From assembly GCF_950295315.1 (NCBI RefSeq), contig NC_080175.1, positions 65,745,353 to 65,809,352 on the forward strand: a stretch of DNA of 64,000 nucleotides, written 5' to 3'. Origin of the DNA: Erinaceus europaeus. Taxonomy: Eukaryota > Chordata > Mammalia > Eulipotyphla > Erinaceidae. Position 1 is the first letter of the stretch, and each line of letters begins with the position of its first letter. Under the pieces are notes generated by a model, which worked only from the letters and a program-made list of their open reading frames with translations, had not been told where the DNA came from and did no database searches. Positions 34,068-45,990 of this stretch are shown one piece after another. A program made the position numbers and the translations under genes.

Positions 34068-34288
34068 CAGGAGACCGGATAGTGGCACACCTGGTTGAAC
34101 GCACATGTCACAATATACAAGGACCAGGGTTAGAGCCCCTGGTCCCCACCTGCAGGGGGAAAGCTTTGTGAGTGGTGTAGCAGTGCTGCAGCTGTCTCTC
34201 TGTCACTTTCCCTCTCTCCCACTCCCTTCCCTCTTGATTTCTGGCTGTCTCTTTCCAGTAAGTAATGATAAAAACAACAACAAAATAG
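34068..34288 (+). mobile_element. SINE, type A, inside old L1 ORF2
   Basis: Contains ggagaccggatagtggcacacc, gggttagagcccctggtcc, tgcagggggaaagctttg, ctctctgtcactttccc and a gataaaaacaacaac tail. It splits ORF2 sequence that resumes at aaaatagtataag. Confidence 0.92.
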
Positions 34289-36534
34289 TATAAGTCTGAA
34301 AATATGAAAACTCAACAGTACATTACTAAATAACTACAGAACCAAAGAGGAAAATAAAAATAAATTATATTGTTTCTAGAGTCAAATTAAAATGAAGATA
34401 CTAGCTATTAAAATATTTGATGAAGTTAAAGAAATATGAAGAGGGAAATTCATAGCCATACAGGAACACATAGGGGAACAAGAAAAAGCTCAAATAAGCA
34501 ATCTGACTACACATCTTAAGGACTTAGAAGAAAAAGAACAAAGTAAACCTAAAGCAAACAGAAAGACTGAAGTAACATTAAAAAAAAAAAAGAGAGAGAG
34601 AACTATACAAAAGACTGTTGAAGCTAAATACTGGTTCTTGGGAAGGGTAAACAAAATTGACAAGCCGTTGGCCAGAATCACTAAAAAAAGAAGACTCAAA
34701 TAAATAGGATTGTAAATAAAATAGCACACTATACAACAAATACCACAGAAACTCTAAAAGTTTTATGTGAGGTGTCTATGAACAACTAATCTAGAGAACC
34801 TGAAAGAAATGGAAAATTTTCTAGAAACATACAACTTTCCAAAATTAAACCAGAAAGAACTATAAAACATGAACAGGCCAATTATAGCCAAAGAAATTGA
34901 AACAGTTATGAAGAATCTTCCCAAGAATACAATTCTTGAACCAAACAGTTTTACAAATGAATTCTAAAGGACCTTCAAGGTAGAGTTAATACTTGTAATT
35001 TTTGAGATCTACGAAAATATTGAAGACATAGAAATGTTTCCTTCCACTTTCTATGGAGCCAACATCACTCTGATACCTAAAGCAGACAGAGGCACAACAA
35101 AAAGGGAAACTAGACCAATATCTCTGATTAACATAGATGCTAAAATATTAAAGACAATTCTAGCCAACTATATGCAGCAGTATATAATAAAATAGAAAGA
35201 AAGCTCTTCATCACAACCAAGTGGGATTTATCCCAGGGATTCAAGACTGGTTCAGTATATGTACATCAATAAATGTGATTCACTGCATCAAAAAAAGAAA
35301 AACCAAAAACCACACGCTTATATCAGTAAATACAGAGAAAGCTTTTAATAAAACTCAATATCCCTTCATGATAAAAAATGCTACAGAAATGGCAAAAGAT
35401 GGAAAATTCCTTAAGACAGTGGAGTCCGTATACAGCAAAACTAAAACTGACTTCATGCTCAATGGTGAGAAACTAGAAGAATTCCCCCTCAGATCAGATA
35501 CTAGACAGGGTTGCCCACTATCATCATTACTATTCAACATAGTGTTTGAAGTTCTTGCCATAGAAATCAGGAAAGAACAAGGAATTAATGGGATACAGAT
35601 TGGAAGAAAAAGTTGAACTGTCACTATTTGCAGACAATATTGTAGTATATATAGAAAAACCTTAAAAATCCAGTAGAAAGCACCAAGAAATTATAAAGTA
35701 TGATAGCAAGGTATCAGGCTACAAAATTAACATATAAAAGCTGGTGGCATAAATTTATGCAAACACTAATTCATAAGAAGAAATATGGAAATCAGACCCA
35801 TTTACTATTGTACCAAAAATCAGTTAAACGTCTAGGAATAAACCTCACAAAAGAAGTGAAAGGCTTATATACTATGAGTTACTGTTTAATTAAGTGTTTT
35901 TTCATGATGTAAATTGGAAAAATTAATATTATCAAAATGAATATTCTACACAGAGCCATATACAAATTTAATGCAATACCCTTCAATGTCCTACCCAATT
36001 TTTTTTTTTTTAGAAAATAGAGCAAATGCTGCAACATATATCTAGAACCATAAAACTCCAATAATAACCAAAACAATCTCGTGAAAATAAGAACTGGAGA
36101 CATCACACTTCCAGAACCCAAATTATCTGGCATTATCATCAAAATTGGCAGGTACTGGGTCAAAAATAGACACACTGACCAGTGCAACATAATTGAGATC
36201 CCAGATATTTCTACACCTATGGTCTCCTGATTTTTTTTTTTTACTAGAGTGCCCAAACTATTAAATGGAGAAAGGAGAGTTTCTTCAACAAACAGTGTTG
36301 GGAAAAAAATGAGTTGAAACATGCAGAAGAATGAAACTGAACCACTGCATTTCACCATGCTCATAAATAAACTCCAAGTGGATCAAGTACCTGAATGTTA
36401 AACCAGAAACTATCAAATACTTAGAAGAAAACATTGGCAGAAGTCTTTTCCATCTAAACTTTATAGGCATCTTCAATGATACAAATCCAATTGAAAGAAA
36501 AACAAAATAAAAACTAAACCAGTTGGATCACATA

Positions 36535-36543
36535 AATTGAAAT
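36535..36543. repeat. Target-site duplication of Vingi element, left copy
   Basis: aattgaaat here and at 39002-39010. The uninterrupted younger L1 reads caaattgaaaagcttctgc at the equivalent place, confirming a single ancestral copy. Confidence 0.92.
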
Positions 36544-39001
36544 TTCTTCTTCTTCTAGCGTTTTCCCTTCTTCCGTAGCCAGTCAACAGCATCAGGTTGA
36601 ACCTGATGTAAAGTTTCGAGACCTCCTTTGAATCTGGAGAGGTGGCAGTCATTGACTATGTGGGTCATAGTCTGTCTGTAGCCGCAGGGGCAGTTCGGGT
36701 CGTCTCTGGCTCCCCAGCGATGGAACATAGCGGCACACTGGCCATGGCCTGTTCCATAGCGATTGAGGAAGGCCCAATCATAACGTGCTAGGTCAAAGCC
36801 GGGTTGACGCTTGCAGGGGTCTGTGATGAGGTGTTTGTTCTTTACCTCAGCTGACTGCCAACTCTGTTTCCAAAAGACTGGAACAGAGAAGTTCATTGTA
36901 GGCATAGGGGACCAGATTGGGTGACGAGACATCAAGCGTTGGACAGGGTGGGCGAAGATATCCGTGTATATTGGCAGGTCTGGTCAAGCGTAGACGTGGG
37001 AAATGAACTTAGATGATGCCGCATCCCGACGAATATCTGGCGGGGCGATGTTGCTAAGAATTGGCAGCCATGGAACCGGGGTGGAACGGATGGTTCCAGA
37101 AATGATCCTCATGGAGGAATATAATTTGGAATCGACCAAGTGGACATGGGGGCTACGGAACCATACTGGGGCACAGTATTCTGCAGTGGAATAGCATAAT
37201 GCCAGAGAGGATGATCGTAGTGTGGAAGCGCTCACACCCCATGAGGAGCTGGTCAGTCTTACAAGGATGTTATTCCTCGCGCCCACCTTTGCTGCAGTTT
37301 TTATGAGATGTTTGTGAAATGACAGAGTGCGATCGAGAGTAACGCCAAGATAGACTGGCTGGGCTTCATGCCGGATTCTCGTATCGCCAAGCTGCACATT
37401 AAGCTCACGCGAGGCCGAGGCATGGTGTAGATGGAAAACAGATGATACCGTTTTTGCAGTGCTAGGGATTAGTTGCCATTTTTTACAGTAATCAGATATC
37501 AGAGACATGTCTTTCGTGAGTGTTTCCTCAAGGATGTCGAACTTTGATGCCTGAGTTGCACAGCAGATGTCATGGGCGTAGATGAACTTCCTTGAAGAAG
37601 TTTCTGGGAGTAATATTAAATAGTGAATATTAAATAGTGTAGGAGCCAGAACAGAGCCCTGGGGGAGGCCACTAGAGACAAGTCTCCATCTGCTAGACTT
37701 GTCACCCAGATGCACCCAGAATCTTCTGTTTTGGAGAAGAAACGATATAATGTTGGCCACTATGGAGGCAGGCATCTTGAGATCTTGACTAGGAGACCCC
37801 GGTGCCAGACTGTGTCATAGGCTACTGTGAGATCAACAAAGACAGCACCCATCTTTAAATTCTTCTGGAATCCATTTTCAATGTAAGTTGAGAGGGCCAG
37901 GGCTTGTTCGCAGGTAGATCTTACTGGGCGGAAACCAGCTTGGGCGGGTGATAGGAATTTCTCTGTAAGATGAGAAATACGTGACAGAAGCAGCCTCTCA
38001 AGGAGTTTGTAACACATGGAGAGGAGAGAAATTGGTCTACTGCTGGCGGCCAGTGTTGGGTCTTTCTTTGGTTTCAAAACCGCTATTATCTTCGCAGGAC
38101 GCCAAACTTTGGGCATAGACTCAGATTCCAAGATGTGGGACAGGAATGAAGCGAGCCACTTCTTTGCCGCGGGACCCAGGTTAAGAATGAGTTCTGGGGT
38201 GATGTTATCATAGCCAGCAGCTGTTCCCGGTTTAACCCTCTTCAAAGCGTCTTCCAGTTCAGACAGTGTAAAGGGAGAGAGTTTTGGAGATGGACAAGAT
38301 AACCGGAAGTGGGATGACCACTCGTGGGAAATTTCTCTTTTCCAGACTGGGTCGATCTTAGCACGTCCAACTTGAGTTAGGTGAATGGCCACTGAGTTTG
38401 GAGATACGGGAGGATGGGAGACGGGAGGGGGTTGGCTACGGGCACCCAGTCTGTGAAGAAGCTTCCAGGCTTTCCTACTTGAGTGGGTGAAATTCAGACT
38501 TTCCGTGAGTTGTTGCCAGCGGGCTTGGCGTGCTGCATCCAGGGAGGCAATGAGATGGTCAGCCACATCTGGGTCGCCCGACTCATCATACTGCTTTAGT
38601 AGTTGCTCGCATTCAGCATCAAGACAAGGGCATATAGTTAGCACGTCTCCCACGAGGAATGGCTTGGGAAGCTGCTTTGAAGATGGCTTGGTGGAAGCGC
38701 CTGTAGGAATCTTCAGAGGGGATAGAGTTAATTGGAATTGCAGGAATAGATTTGTTGGTAAGATCACTGAACAGATGCCAGTTTGCTTTCGAAAGTTCCA
38801 TCTTAGTTTCTCCGAGCACAGAATCAGTGGGAGCTGGAGACCAATGTGGATGATAGCTGGGCGGTGATGACTGTGCGGGAAGATGTTGAGAACTTGTCTC
38901 GTAGAGGGAAAGGCTTGGCCATTGACTGTGCTAATCCAGTACAGGTCGGGTGACTAGTCTTTATTCCATCTAGCACTGTGAAAAGAGCCTGGCTGTTTGG
39001 G
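36544..39001 (-). mobile_element. Vingi-clade LINE (Vingi-1_EE-like), 5'-truncated
   Basis: A 2458-bp element inserted antisense into old L1 ORF2, with a 9-bp target duplication. Its strand-specific 3' end is a (GAA)n-like tail (agaagaagaagaa, 36544-36556) rather than poly(A). The encoded RT is of the I/Ingi/jockey type, clearly unlike L1. Published work reports Vingi as an Ingi-related clade lacking RNase H, expanded in hedgehogs and possibly acquired horizontally. The 5' end is cut within the endonuclease region. Family assignment is from protein character and host, not from an alignment. Confidence 0.85.
36555..38942 (-). pseudogene. Vingi ORF: endonuclease C-terminus, reverse transcriptase, CCHC-like tail
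   Basis: In order: the tail of an APE endonuclease (around 38800-38940, WISTVNGQAFPSTRQVLN), a linker, the RT fingers (LKRVKPGTAAGYDNITPEL), RPISLLSMCYKLLERLL, motif A (FVDLTVAYDTVWHRGLL), motif B (SSGLPQGSVLAPTLFN) and motif C as YAHD near 37570. The C-terminal part has C-P-C-G and H-x4-C spacing (NCPCGYRQTMTHIVNDCHL). Breaks: frameshifts near 38800 and 37770, a TGA at 36984-36986, and loss of the first catalytic Asp in motif C. No RNase H domain is seen, as expected for Vingi. Confidence 0.85.
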
Positions 39002-39640
39002 AATTGAAATGATTCTGCAAAGCAAAAGAAACCACCACCAGAAGAGACTCTTTACAGAATGGGAGCTCTTTACATGTACTACATCAGACAAAATACTAGT
39101 AGTAACCAATATACCAAGAGCTCACCAAACTCAGCAACAATAACAACAAAAATAAATAAATGACCCCTTCCAAAACTGGGGAGAGGATATTAACAAAATA
39201 GTCACCTATGAAAGTGTTCACATATGAAAAGATGCTCCAAGTCATTGATTATCAGAAAAATACAAACAACAGTGAGATCCCACTTCACCCCTATGAGGAT
39301 CCAGTCAGGGTTTTGCATGTGACAAAGCAAGTGCACTATCCACTATCTGGGTGAGCTACTTTTGACTTCCCCACTAGTGAAAGAAAGTGACAGGCTGAGT
39401 GTATGGACCGATGTTCAGCAGGGAAGCAATTACAGACGCCAGAACTTCCACCTTCTGCACCCCATAATGACCCTGGGTTCATACTCCCAGAGAGATAAAG
39501 AATAGGAAAGCTATCAGGGGAGGGAATGGGATACTGAGTTCTGGTGGTGGGAATTGTATGGAATTGTACCCCTCTTATACTATGCTTTTGCCTGTGTTTC
39601 TTTTTTATGAATAAAATTATTTTTTTAAAAGTTCACACTG

Positions 39641-39964
39641 ACTTTAAGTCAGTAAAGTTCTATTGCTTTCCTGAAATAGGGGTCTGAAAACTTTATGTTC
39701 ATCAGCAGTCATGGGAGATTCTTAATCAGAGATAAATTAGATTTTTATCCCTAAAGAAAACCTTGAAATAAGGCTTGTCTTAGAATAGTTCATTTCCTTA
39801 TCTACTTTTTTTTTTATACCTGACAAATCAGACCACCTCCTCACTCCATATTTTTCTAGTGTCTTGATGGAGGCCAGATCTCCCCTTTATAAGACATTCA
39901 TCAGGGAATATAAAGGCATCCGGAGAGGTGGGTGGAGGATGGGGTCATCCAGTTGTTGCAAATC
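39641..39964. other. Short unassigned stretch
   Basis: Follows the A-rich end of the old L1; no SINE boxes or ORF of note. Confidence 0.4.
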
Positions 39965-40995
39965 TGTCTTTTTTTTTTTTCTTTTATTAGTGATTCAATA
40001 ATGAATGACAAGATTTGGGGATATAAGAGGTGAAATTCCATACAATTCTCATCACCATAGTTCCATATCCCATCCCCTCTTGGAAGATTCCCTCCCCTCC
40101 CACCTACCCCCCCGAGAATATCAACCAAAGATCTTTAAGGAGTGCAGAAGGTTGCTTCTGTAATTCTTCTCTACTGGACATGGGTACTGACAGGTCGATC
40201 CATATCCCAGCCTGTTTCTACCTTTCCTTCATGTTGCAGGGGTCTGGGGAGGGGTTCCAAGACCCATTGGTGAGGTCATCTACTTCTATTGGTGAAGTCA
40301 GTTTGGTGTCATGGTAGCATCTGCAACTTGGTGGCTGAAAAGCATTAAGATGTAAAGCAGAACAAATTGTTTAATAATTTTAAACAATTCTAAAGGTAAG
40401 AATATAGCAGATGAGATCTGGGGTCTCTATTTTGGAAAAAGCTAGGAAATCTATTTTAGGTATATTCCAAGGAGCCCATGACTTTATTAATTTTTGCCTG
40501 AGCTGGAGAGCTAACATGCAGGTGGGCTGGAAGTATTGTCTGGGGAGATGATATCAGATTTGAGAAGAGGACTAGAAAGCTGGATCAGGGAAGAGAGTAG
40601 TTCCCAAATATGGGAAAAGTATATAAATACCGTTAACTGTAGACCCCACTGATCTGACCTAAAGTTGATGTCTGTTCATTCAAGCACAGGAGCTTGTGTA
40701 ACCTCTGCATCCCTGTCTGTCCGATCTAGGAACATTCTAGGCTGCACTCTTTTCATGACCTGTCTTTTTCAAATGGCAGAGTATGTTGACCCAGCCTCCC
40801 TTCGCAGAGTGGGGCAGTTCCTACCATTGTTGTTCTACATTGAGGGGAAGGTCATTGTTGGAATTTAGACTATTATATAAGCTAGTTGTAAAGCTAAGAG
40901 AGATGTGAAAAAATCTCTCAGTATTAAATTGACAATTGTTGTCTTGATATCATTCTCACTCAACGACAATTGATTTTATTGTAAATCAAGCTGTT
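39965..40995 (-). mobile_element. LINE-1 3' UTR, minus strand, older subfamily
   Basis: Read on the minus strand it gives gacaatacttccagcccac, gtcatgggctccttggaat, ccaccaagttgcagatgctacc, agaattacagaagcaacc and gatgggatatggaac, matching 3050-3795 and 61930-62395. The segment 40650-40995 continues upstream of what those copies retain; I infer it belongs to the same UTR. Confidence 0.72.
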
Positions 40996-41507
40996 TAAAA
41001 AATGTGCTAAGGATGAAATCATATTCAATAACAAATGGTCTGCATCAGCTGTCTTCACAGGGCGTTATCAAAGCGTTTCACATGGTGGTTGGATAAGTTG
41101 TTTTGATGGGCAGAATCTAAGTCATGCACCTACATCAAGCTTTACTATTATCACTATGAACATGATTCCTGAGACTTTCACTAGGTCTACAAAAGAAGAT
41201 TTTTTTTCTAAACACAGTATGATCAATTTCTTATTTAGTGAGAGCTGGAGAATGCTTTATTTATTCCAGTGTAGTGAAGCAACATCTGAGCAGTCTCTGC
41301 AGAATGTTGTTTTCTTAGAAAATGTTACAATTCTTGAATGTCTGAGTTTCCCTTTTTTCCCCTAAAACCATGTTTACATGCCTCCCTTTCTTGCTTCCCC
41401 CTCTTCCCCAAGGGCCACTAAATCAACCTTAAGTCCTCTTGCATTTTCTTGTTTAATGATTATAATAATATACTGCCATAGGGACAATGGCTGTCTTTCA
41501 GTTGAGA

Positions 41508-41562
<55 letters not shown>

Positions 41563-41929
41563 TATATATACTTGCATGTTTCTGCCAGTATCACCTGGCC
41601 ATTTGTATGGAGTATTTCTTCTCAAGATTATGAATGGGGTGCCATTAATTTTGTTGGTGTCAGAAGAGACTAGGGTTCTTTTCTTCCTTTCTTCAGTTCA
41701 GTTGATTGAAATGTGTGTATGTGATGCATGTGTGTAGTTGATAGAAGAGAGGAAAAGTAGAAGGGGAACTGCTGTGTTATGTCCTTCATGGTAGAAAGGG
41801 ATGTCGAGGACTGGTGTTGGAAAAAGACTATGGAGTAAGTTTGTTGTCAAGGTGTGGAGTGTGTGCATCTGGAGGTGCAGGGAGAGGGTTTTCATGACTA
41901 TGGATAGAAGCTAAGATTACTAGAAACTT
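40996..41929. other. Single-copy-like stretch with microsatellite
   Basis: Holds a (CT)n tract (41508-41558) running into (TA)n (41559-41570). The 119-aa ORF at 41378-41737 translates through the CT tract and is not credible. Confidence 0.5.
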
Positions 41930-42030
41930 TCCAGCATGGCTAACTACTGTGGTAGAGTGGTTACTTTGCTGGATGTGAAGCTAGAGGCCTGTGATCAAAT
42001 CCCTGGAGTTGAATGTCTCTACTCGAAGGT
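41930..42030 (+). mobile_element. Old SINE, plus strand, type C-like
   Basis: Contains gcatggctaactactgtgg, gtagagtggttactttgctgg and gtgatcaaatccctgg (B-box-like). Weak match. Confidence 0.35.
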
Positions 42031-42036
42031 AAGCCC

Positions 42037-42115
42037 AAATGGGGGAGGAAGAGGGGGCGGAGGAGGGGGGTAAGAGGGAGGAAGGAGGAGGGGAAGGGGG
42101 GGAAGAAAGTAGCAA
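42037..42115. repeat. Purine-rich G/A tract
   Basis: Nearly uninterrupted G and A (gggggaggaagagggggc..., aaggaggaggggaaggg). Low complexity. Confidence 0.85.
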
Positions 42116-42149
42116 CAACAAATGTCAAAAAAAGTTGTGGGGGCAAAGT

Positions 42150-42560
42150 TACTTTCCTGTGCTGCTAGTATGAATGTAAATTGGCCCAAACCCTGTAAAG
42201 AGTAGTCCAGAGATCTCTCAGAAGGCTAGAAGTGGACCTATCCTATAACCTGGTAATCCCTATAATGGTGATATATCCTATGGAACCAAACACACTCATC
42301 CAAAAAGAACTGTGTACACATATGTTCATAGCAGCACAATTTGTAATAGCCAAAACCTAGAAGTGACCTAGATGTATGGCTGAAGGAAATTGTATATATG
42401 CACAATGGAATACTACTCAGCTATTGAAAAAATGGTGACTTTACCTTCTCCACCTCGTTTTGGATAGAGCTTGAAGGAATCATGTTAAGTGAGATAAACC
42501 AGAAAGAGAAGGATGAATATGGGATGATCTCACTCATAGACATTAGTATCTATATAAATC
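42150..42560 (+). mobile_element. LINE-1 ORF2 C-terminal fragment
   Basis: Contains gctgctagtatgaatgtaaattgg, aacctggtaatccctataatgg, ctgtgtacacatatgttcatagcagcac, cacaatggaatactactcagc and ccagaaagagaaggatg. Good preservation of the ORF2 tail order seen at 60170-60540, with in-frame stops. Confidence 0.88.
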
Positions 42561-42570
42561 TTCTTTTATT

Positions 42571-42612
42571 TTTATTTATTCATTCATTCATTTATTCATT
42601 CATTCATTCATT
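42571..42612. repeat. (ATTC)n microsatellite
   Basis: ttattcattcattcatttattc with about nine units. Confidence 0.92.
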
Positions 42613-43109
42613 TTTGCAAATTGAATATCTGTAGTTCCTTGTGTAGAATAGAATGCTTTGGGTTGCTTGAGTGTACATTTTATATGGCAAGATACAGTTC
42701 CTAGGCTTTAATATGTGGTTATATCTAATAATTCTGCTGCTGGATATAAATGTATAGAGTCCTGAAGCAGCTAAGGAAACTTTATAATGCTTCCTTAAGC
42801 AATAGTTTTGGGATATTTTTAGTGAGGTTGGTATGAAAAAAAAAAAACTGTATCAATGATTGCCTATTCCTGGAAACTGAATATCTGGATATGACAGGAT
42901 TAATTGATTAAACCAGTGGGACTTAGATGCTGAAGTAATAACCATTTGTGTTAGGTCTTCTATTTTAAGGATTGGTCAGGGCAGGGATGACTTAAATGCT
43001 TGACATATATGAATTGTATTTATTGTTGAGTTGCACATTTGAAAGATAGGAAAATGGTCTCTACCTTGTGTGATCCTGAATAGCATTGCTATTTGGTGCT
43101 ATGCTTATT
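42613..43109. other. Unassigned, perhaps old L1 tail
   Basis: No clear repeat words. The sequence just downstream of the L1 piece may be a continuation of its 3' UTR, but I cannot support that. Confidence 0.3.
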
Positions 43110-43232
43110 TAAAATGTTCAATAGTAACCCCAAACTTTGTGGAACCATATATACCTGACTATTGCTTCTTTCTTTATCTCTCTCTCTTTTTCAGTGTAGA
43201 TAAATATTTAAATAAATAATATAGAAGAAATA
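43110..43232 (+). mobile_element. Old SINE remnant, type C-like
   Basis: Contains atagtaaccccaaactttgtgg and ctttctttatctctctctc, with a tail of taaatatttaaataaataat. It ends where the perfect hairpin begins. Confidence 0.35.
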
Positions 43233-43235
43233 AAA

Positions 43236-43287
43236 TTATGTATAAGTGTTTGTTACATTAGGAAATGTAACAAACACTTATACATAA
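43236..43287. repeat. Perfect 24-bp inverted repeat with 4-bp loop
   Basis: Arm 43236-43259 (ttatgtataagtgtttgtta...) is the exact reverse complement of 43264-43287; the loop is agga. All 24 pairs match by direct reading. It sits just 3' of an AATAAA-rich SINE-like tail. Confidence 0.97.
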
Positions 43288-44523
43288 ATATATAACTTGT
43301 GACCACTGTGTTTTGCTTAGTTGGTATGGCTTGTACATTTCTTTAAATTTATTTAGATTTATGTGTTTAATAAGTGTTGAAAGTGGGAAGATTTTATATT
43401 TAATTTTCAGAATTTGCTGTAAACCAAACATCCAGTTAAGTATCATTTAAATATATTGTTTAATCATCAAAGTATTAGTTATATTAATTTTTCCATATAT
43501 GAATCTACTATTTTGTAGTCTCCAAATTTTTTTCAACAACAGAGTGAAAATAACAGAATATTTCTCTAATTCTTTAATATTTCTCTGACACTAATGTTTT
43601 AACTTTACAGACAAGCAAGAACTAAACTTAAAGAGTATCATATATTGCTTACACAATTCCCTCATCTTATTTGCTTACCTGGAATACCTTCCCCTCTATC
43701 CATGATTAACAAATGCTTTCCCACATTTAAAAATCAGATTTTACTCTAAATTCCTCTCATAGAGAAATTTGGCAAATATATCACCTCTGAAAATCAATAA
43801 TGCATAAACTATACTCAATTAAAGATATTTTTCTGTATTTTATTTTTATTTGCTTTCACTATTTAAAACATTATTCAAAATTGCCTAAATATTTGTACAC
43901 TGCAAACTCACACACATATGCACACAGATACATACACATAACACACACAATACACACATGTATTCAGGAATGCACATGTCTACATGAACCGCTATGCATT
44001 AGTAGTAAGCCCATAGAAAGATTATCGTTATTCTTATATAATCACTTACACTTTTACACCTAATCATATAGGGCAGAATTTATTGATCCTTTTTTTGCTA
44101 TGGAGAAAACTGAAAGTGGTAATTATTTGATTTGCTCCAATAAAGTTAACTTCCGGCGAATATTTCTAGCCCATTAATAATCACATACAGTACACAATAC
44201 ACAAGCATCTCCTGCTGTCAAGTCAAATGAAGGCATTTCTTAGCCTTTTTGAGTCATTCTGTGACAAATAAGCACTGGTAGACCTGTAACACAGTTGCCT
44301 GTCATCCATCTGAATCAGCTCCATCATGACTATTTGTCAAAACTAGTGCCAAATACGAGAGAAAATGTGTCAACGTAATGGTAATGGCTGTTCAACATTC
44401 TATGTACAAGAGATTGTGCAGCAGTCCCGGTCATTAAAAGAAACAAACAAACAAAAATACTTCTGAATGCCTATTGTGAGTTTTCATTTGCAGAATGTAG
44501 AAGTGAGTGTTTACTAAGTGAAT
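43288..44523. other. Stretch without recognisable genes
   Basis: Includes a CA-rich degenerate tract at about 43906-43962 (acacacatatgcacac...). The 87-aa ORF at 43800-44063 crosses it and is not credible. Confidence 0.45.
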
Positions 44524-44525
44524 TT

Positions 44526-44761
44526 TTTGCCCCCCCTTTGTTGTTGTTGTTGTTGTTCATGTCTTCATTGTTGGATAGGATAGAGAAATGGAGAGGGGAG
44601 GGGAAGACAGAGAAGGGGAGAGACACCTGCAGACCTGCTTAGCCGCCTGTGAAGCGACTCCCCTGCAGGTAGGGAGCTGGGGGCTCGAACAGGGATCCTT
44701 AAGCCAGTCCTTGAGCTTTGCGCCACCTGCGCTTAACCCGCTGAGGTGCCGACCGGCTCCC
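44526..44761 (-). mobile_element. SINE, type B, minus strand
   Basis: Contains cccccctttgttgttgttg, ttggataggatagagaaatgg, cctgcttagccgcctgtgaag and ggggctcgaacagggatcc; the head is gcttaacccgctgaggtgcc. Flanked by ttactaagtgaattttt and ttactaagttaattttt, a near-perfect target duplication. Confidence 0.95.
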
Positions 44762-45329
44762 AGTTACTAAGTTAATTTTTAAAATATATGTGACATTTAC
44801 CTAAATGGTGAGGGACAATTTAGAGAATCTGAAGTCACAGCTTAATCCTGCAAAGGGACAATGAAATCACGAGTTTATGAGAATTAACTTAGGTTATTCT
44901 GTCTGTAAGCAGGAGAGATCTCCTTTTAATTTCTAATATAATCACTGTACACCAGCTATAGCCTTCACTTTGAGTCTGTCCAGGTATCGCTGCTTTGTGG
45001 TATAACAATACTCTCAGTGCTCTTTGGGCTGTCCCATATTATTGTCACATAAATGTTTTCACAAACTGTATGTGTGTCTGATAAACCAGGGGTCAGATGT
45101 AGAAAATGAAAACCAGAGTAAACAAGAAATGTCCTTAGAAGTTATCTGATGCTCAGCATGAAGACCGCTAGATGCACTTCAACTTGTTAACAACTAAGCA
45201 GTTTTGACTGAGTACACACACACTAGTGCTAATGAAACTACATGGTAATGGGGCTCTTTCATCTTTAAAAATATACTACCCTTGCCCAAACTCCCTCTTT
45301 CTTTCTAGCCCTACAGAATGCTAAGACCC
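44762..45329. other. Stretch without recognisable features
   Basis: No SINE, L1 or motif-bearing ORF. Confidence 0.45.
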
Positions 45330-45480
45330 TGGAGCTGGGGGGAGAATGAGTTAAGAGGACACTAGGTGTCCAGTATACAATGGTGGAGGAGAAATAAAGT
45401 TGGTAGTGGGAGTGGTGTGTAGACATATCATGGGATGATAAAAAATTATACTCATGTGGCAATCACTACTTTCATAATAA
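45330..45480 (+). mobile_element. Possible LINE-1 3'-end remnant
   Basis: acactaggtgtccagtatacaatggtggagg and ggtagtgggagtggtgtg recall L1 3' UTR wording (tggtggtgggagtgttg at 60738). Short and weak. Confidence 0.35.
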
Positions 45481-45501
45481 AACTACAAACTACACACATA
45501 T

Positions 45502-45541
<40 letters not shown>
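45502..45541. repeat. (CA)n microsatellite
   Basis: About 19 uninterrupted CA units. Confidence 0.95.
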
Positions 45542-45543
<2 letters not shown>

Positions 45544-45990
45544 TTTAAATCCTAATACCAAGATGGGTTTTGGAGATGTGATTCTAGCATCTTCTGAGAT
45601 AGCTAGCATCTAAAAAATAAACCTGTTTCTTCCCATCAATTGTCTTTTGAGTAATGACTTTCAAGCACTGCACACTAAATCTTGGCATTTGTAGCAATTC
45701 CTTTTAAAGTCTACAACAGGTTAAAAATAAAAACAAATCTACTGAAGCAATTCCTAGGTAATTTCAGAAGACCAATGAAATTTTACATTCCCTGGGCATA
45801 TTAATAATGAATAGTAAGATTAAGAGAGAAGAAACTTGTTTTTATATGTAGTCTGTATTTTTAAAAGTTTATCCTTTCTTCTTAAATGATATCTTTTGAT
45901 TGGAAAACTCAGAAATAGGTAACATCTCATTTTTAATACTCTGAATAGCCTTATTGATTAATAAAACAAAGTTTAGGGATTTAAAAAAAA
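45542..45990. other. Stretch without recognisable features
   Basis: AT-rich; nothing supported. Confidence 0.45.

Larger units (their letters stand above)
33385..39330 (+). pseudogene. LINE-1 ORF2 remnant (endonuclease and reverse transcriptase)
   Basis: ORF2 should encode an APE-type endonuclease, a reverse transcriptase and a Cys-rich C-terminus. The endonuclease region is visible near 33400-33830. The best open piece is 131 codons at 35221-35616, covering RT motifs through TRQGCPLSSLLFNIVFEVLA. The catalytic box just downstream reads FADN instead of FADD (about 35626-35640). Numerous stops and the two insertions make it non-functional. Confidence 0.88.
32479..39640 (+). mobile_element. 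Old LINE-1, nearly full coding length, interrupted twice
   Basis: ORF1-like sequence (from about 32479), ORF2-like sequence (from about 33385) and a shortened 3' UTR (to about 39640) are in the correct order. A type A SINE (34068-34288) and a Vingi element (36544-39001) have inserted into ORF2. The text matches the younger L1 at 46891-61927 segment by segment but with many more substitutions and stops. The 3' end carries gaagcaattacagacgcc and ctatcaggggaggg, as in the other L1 3' ends. Confidence 0.9.

Noticed and set aside
36984..38767. A host jockey-like or RT-containing gene
   Set aside because: Truncated frames with stops, a flanking 9-bp duplication inside L1 and a repeat tail show a retrotransposon insertion.
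41374..41737. 119-aa and 83-aa ORFs over the CT tract
   Set aside because: Low-complexity translation through (CT)n, with no motif on either side.
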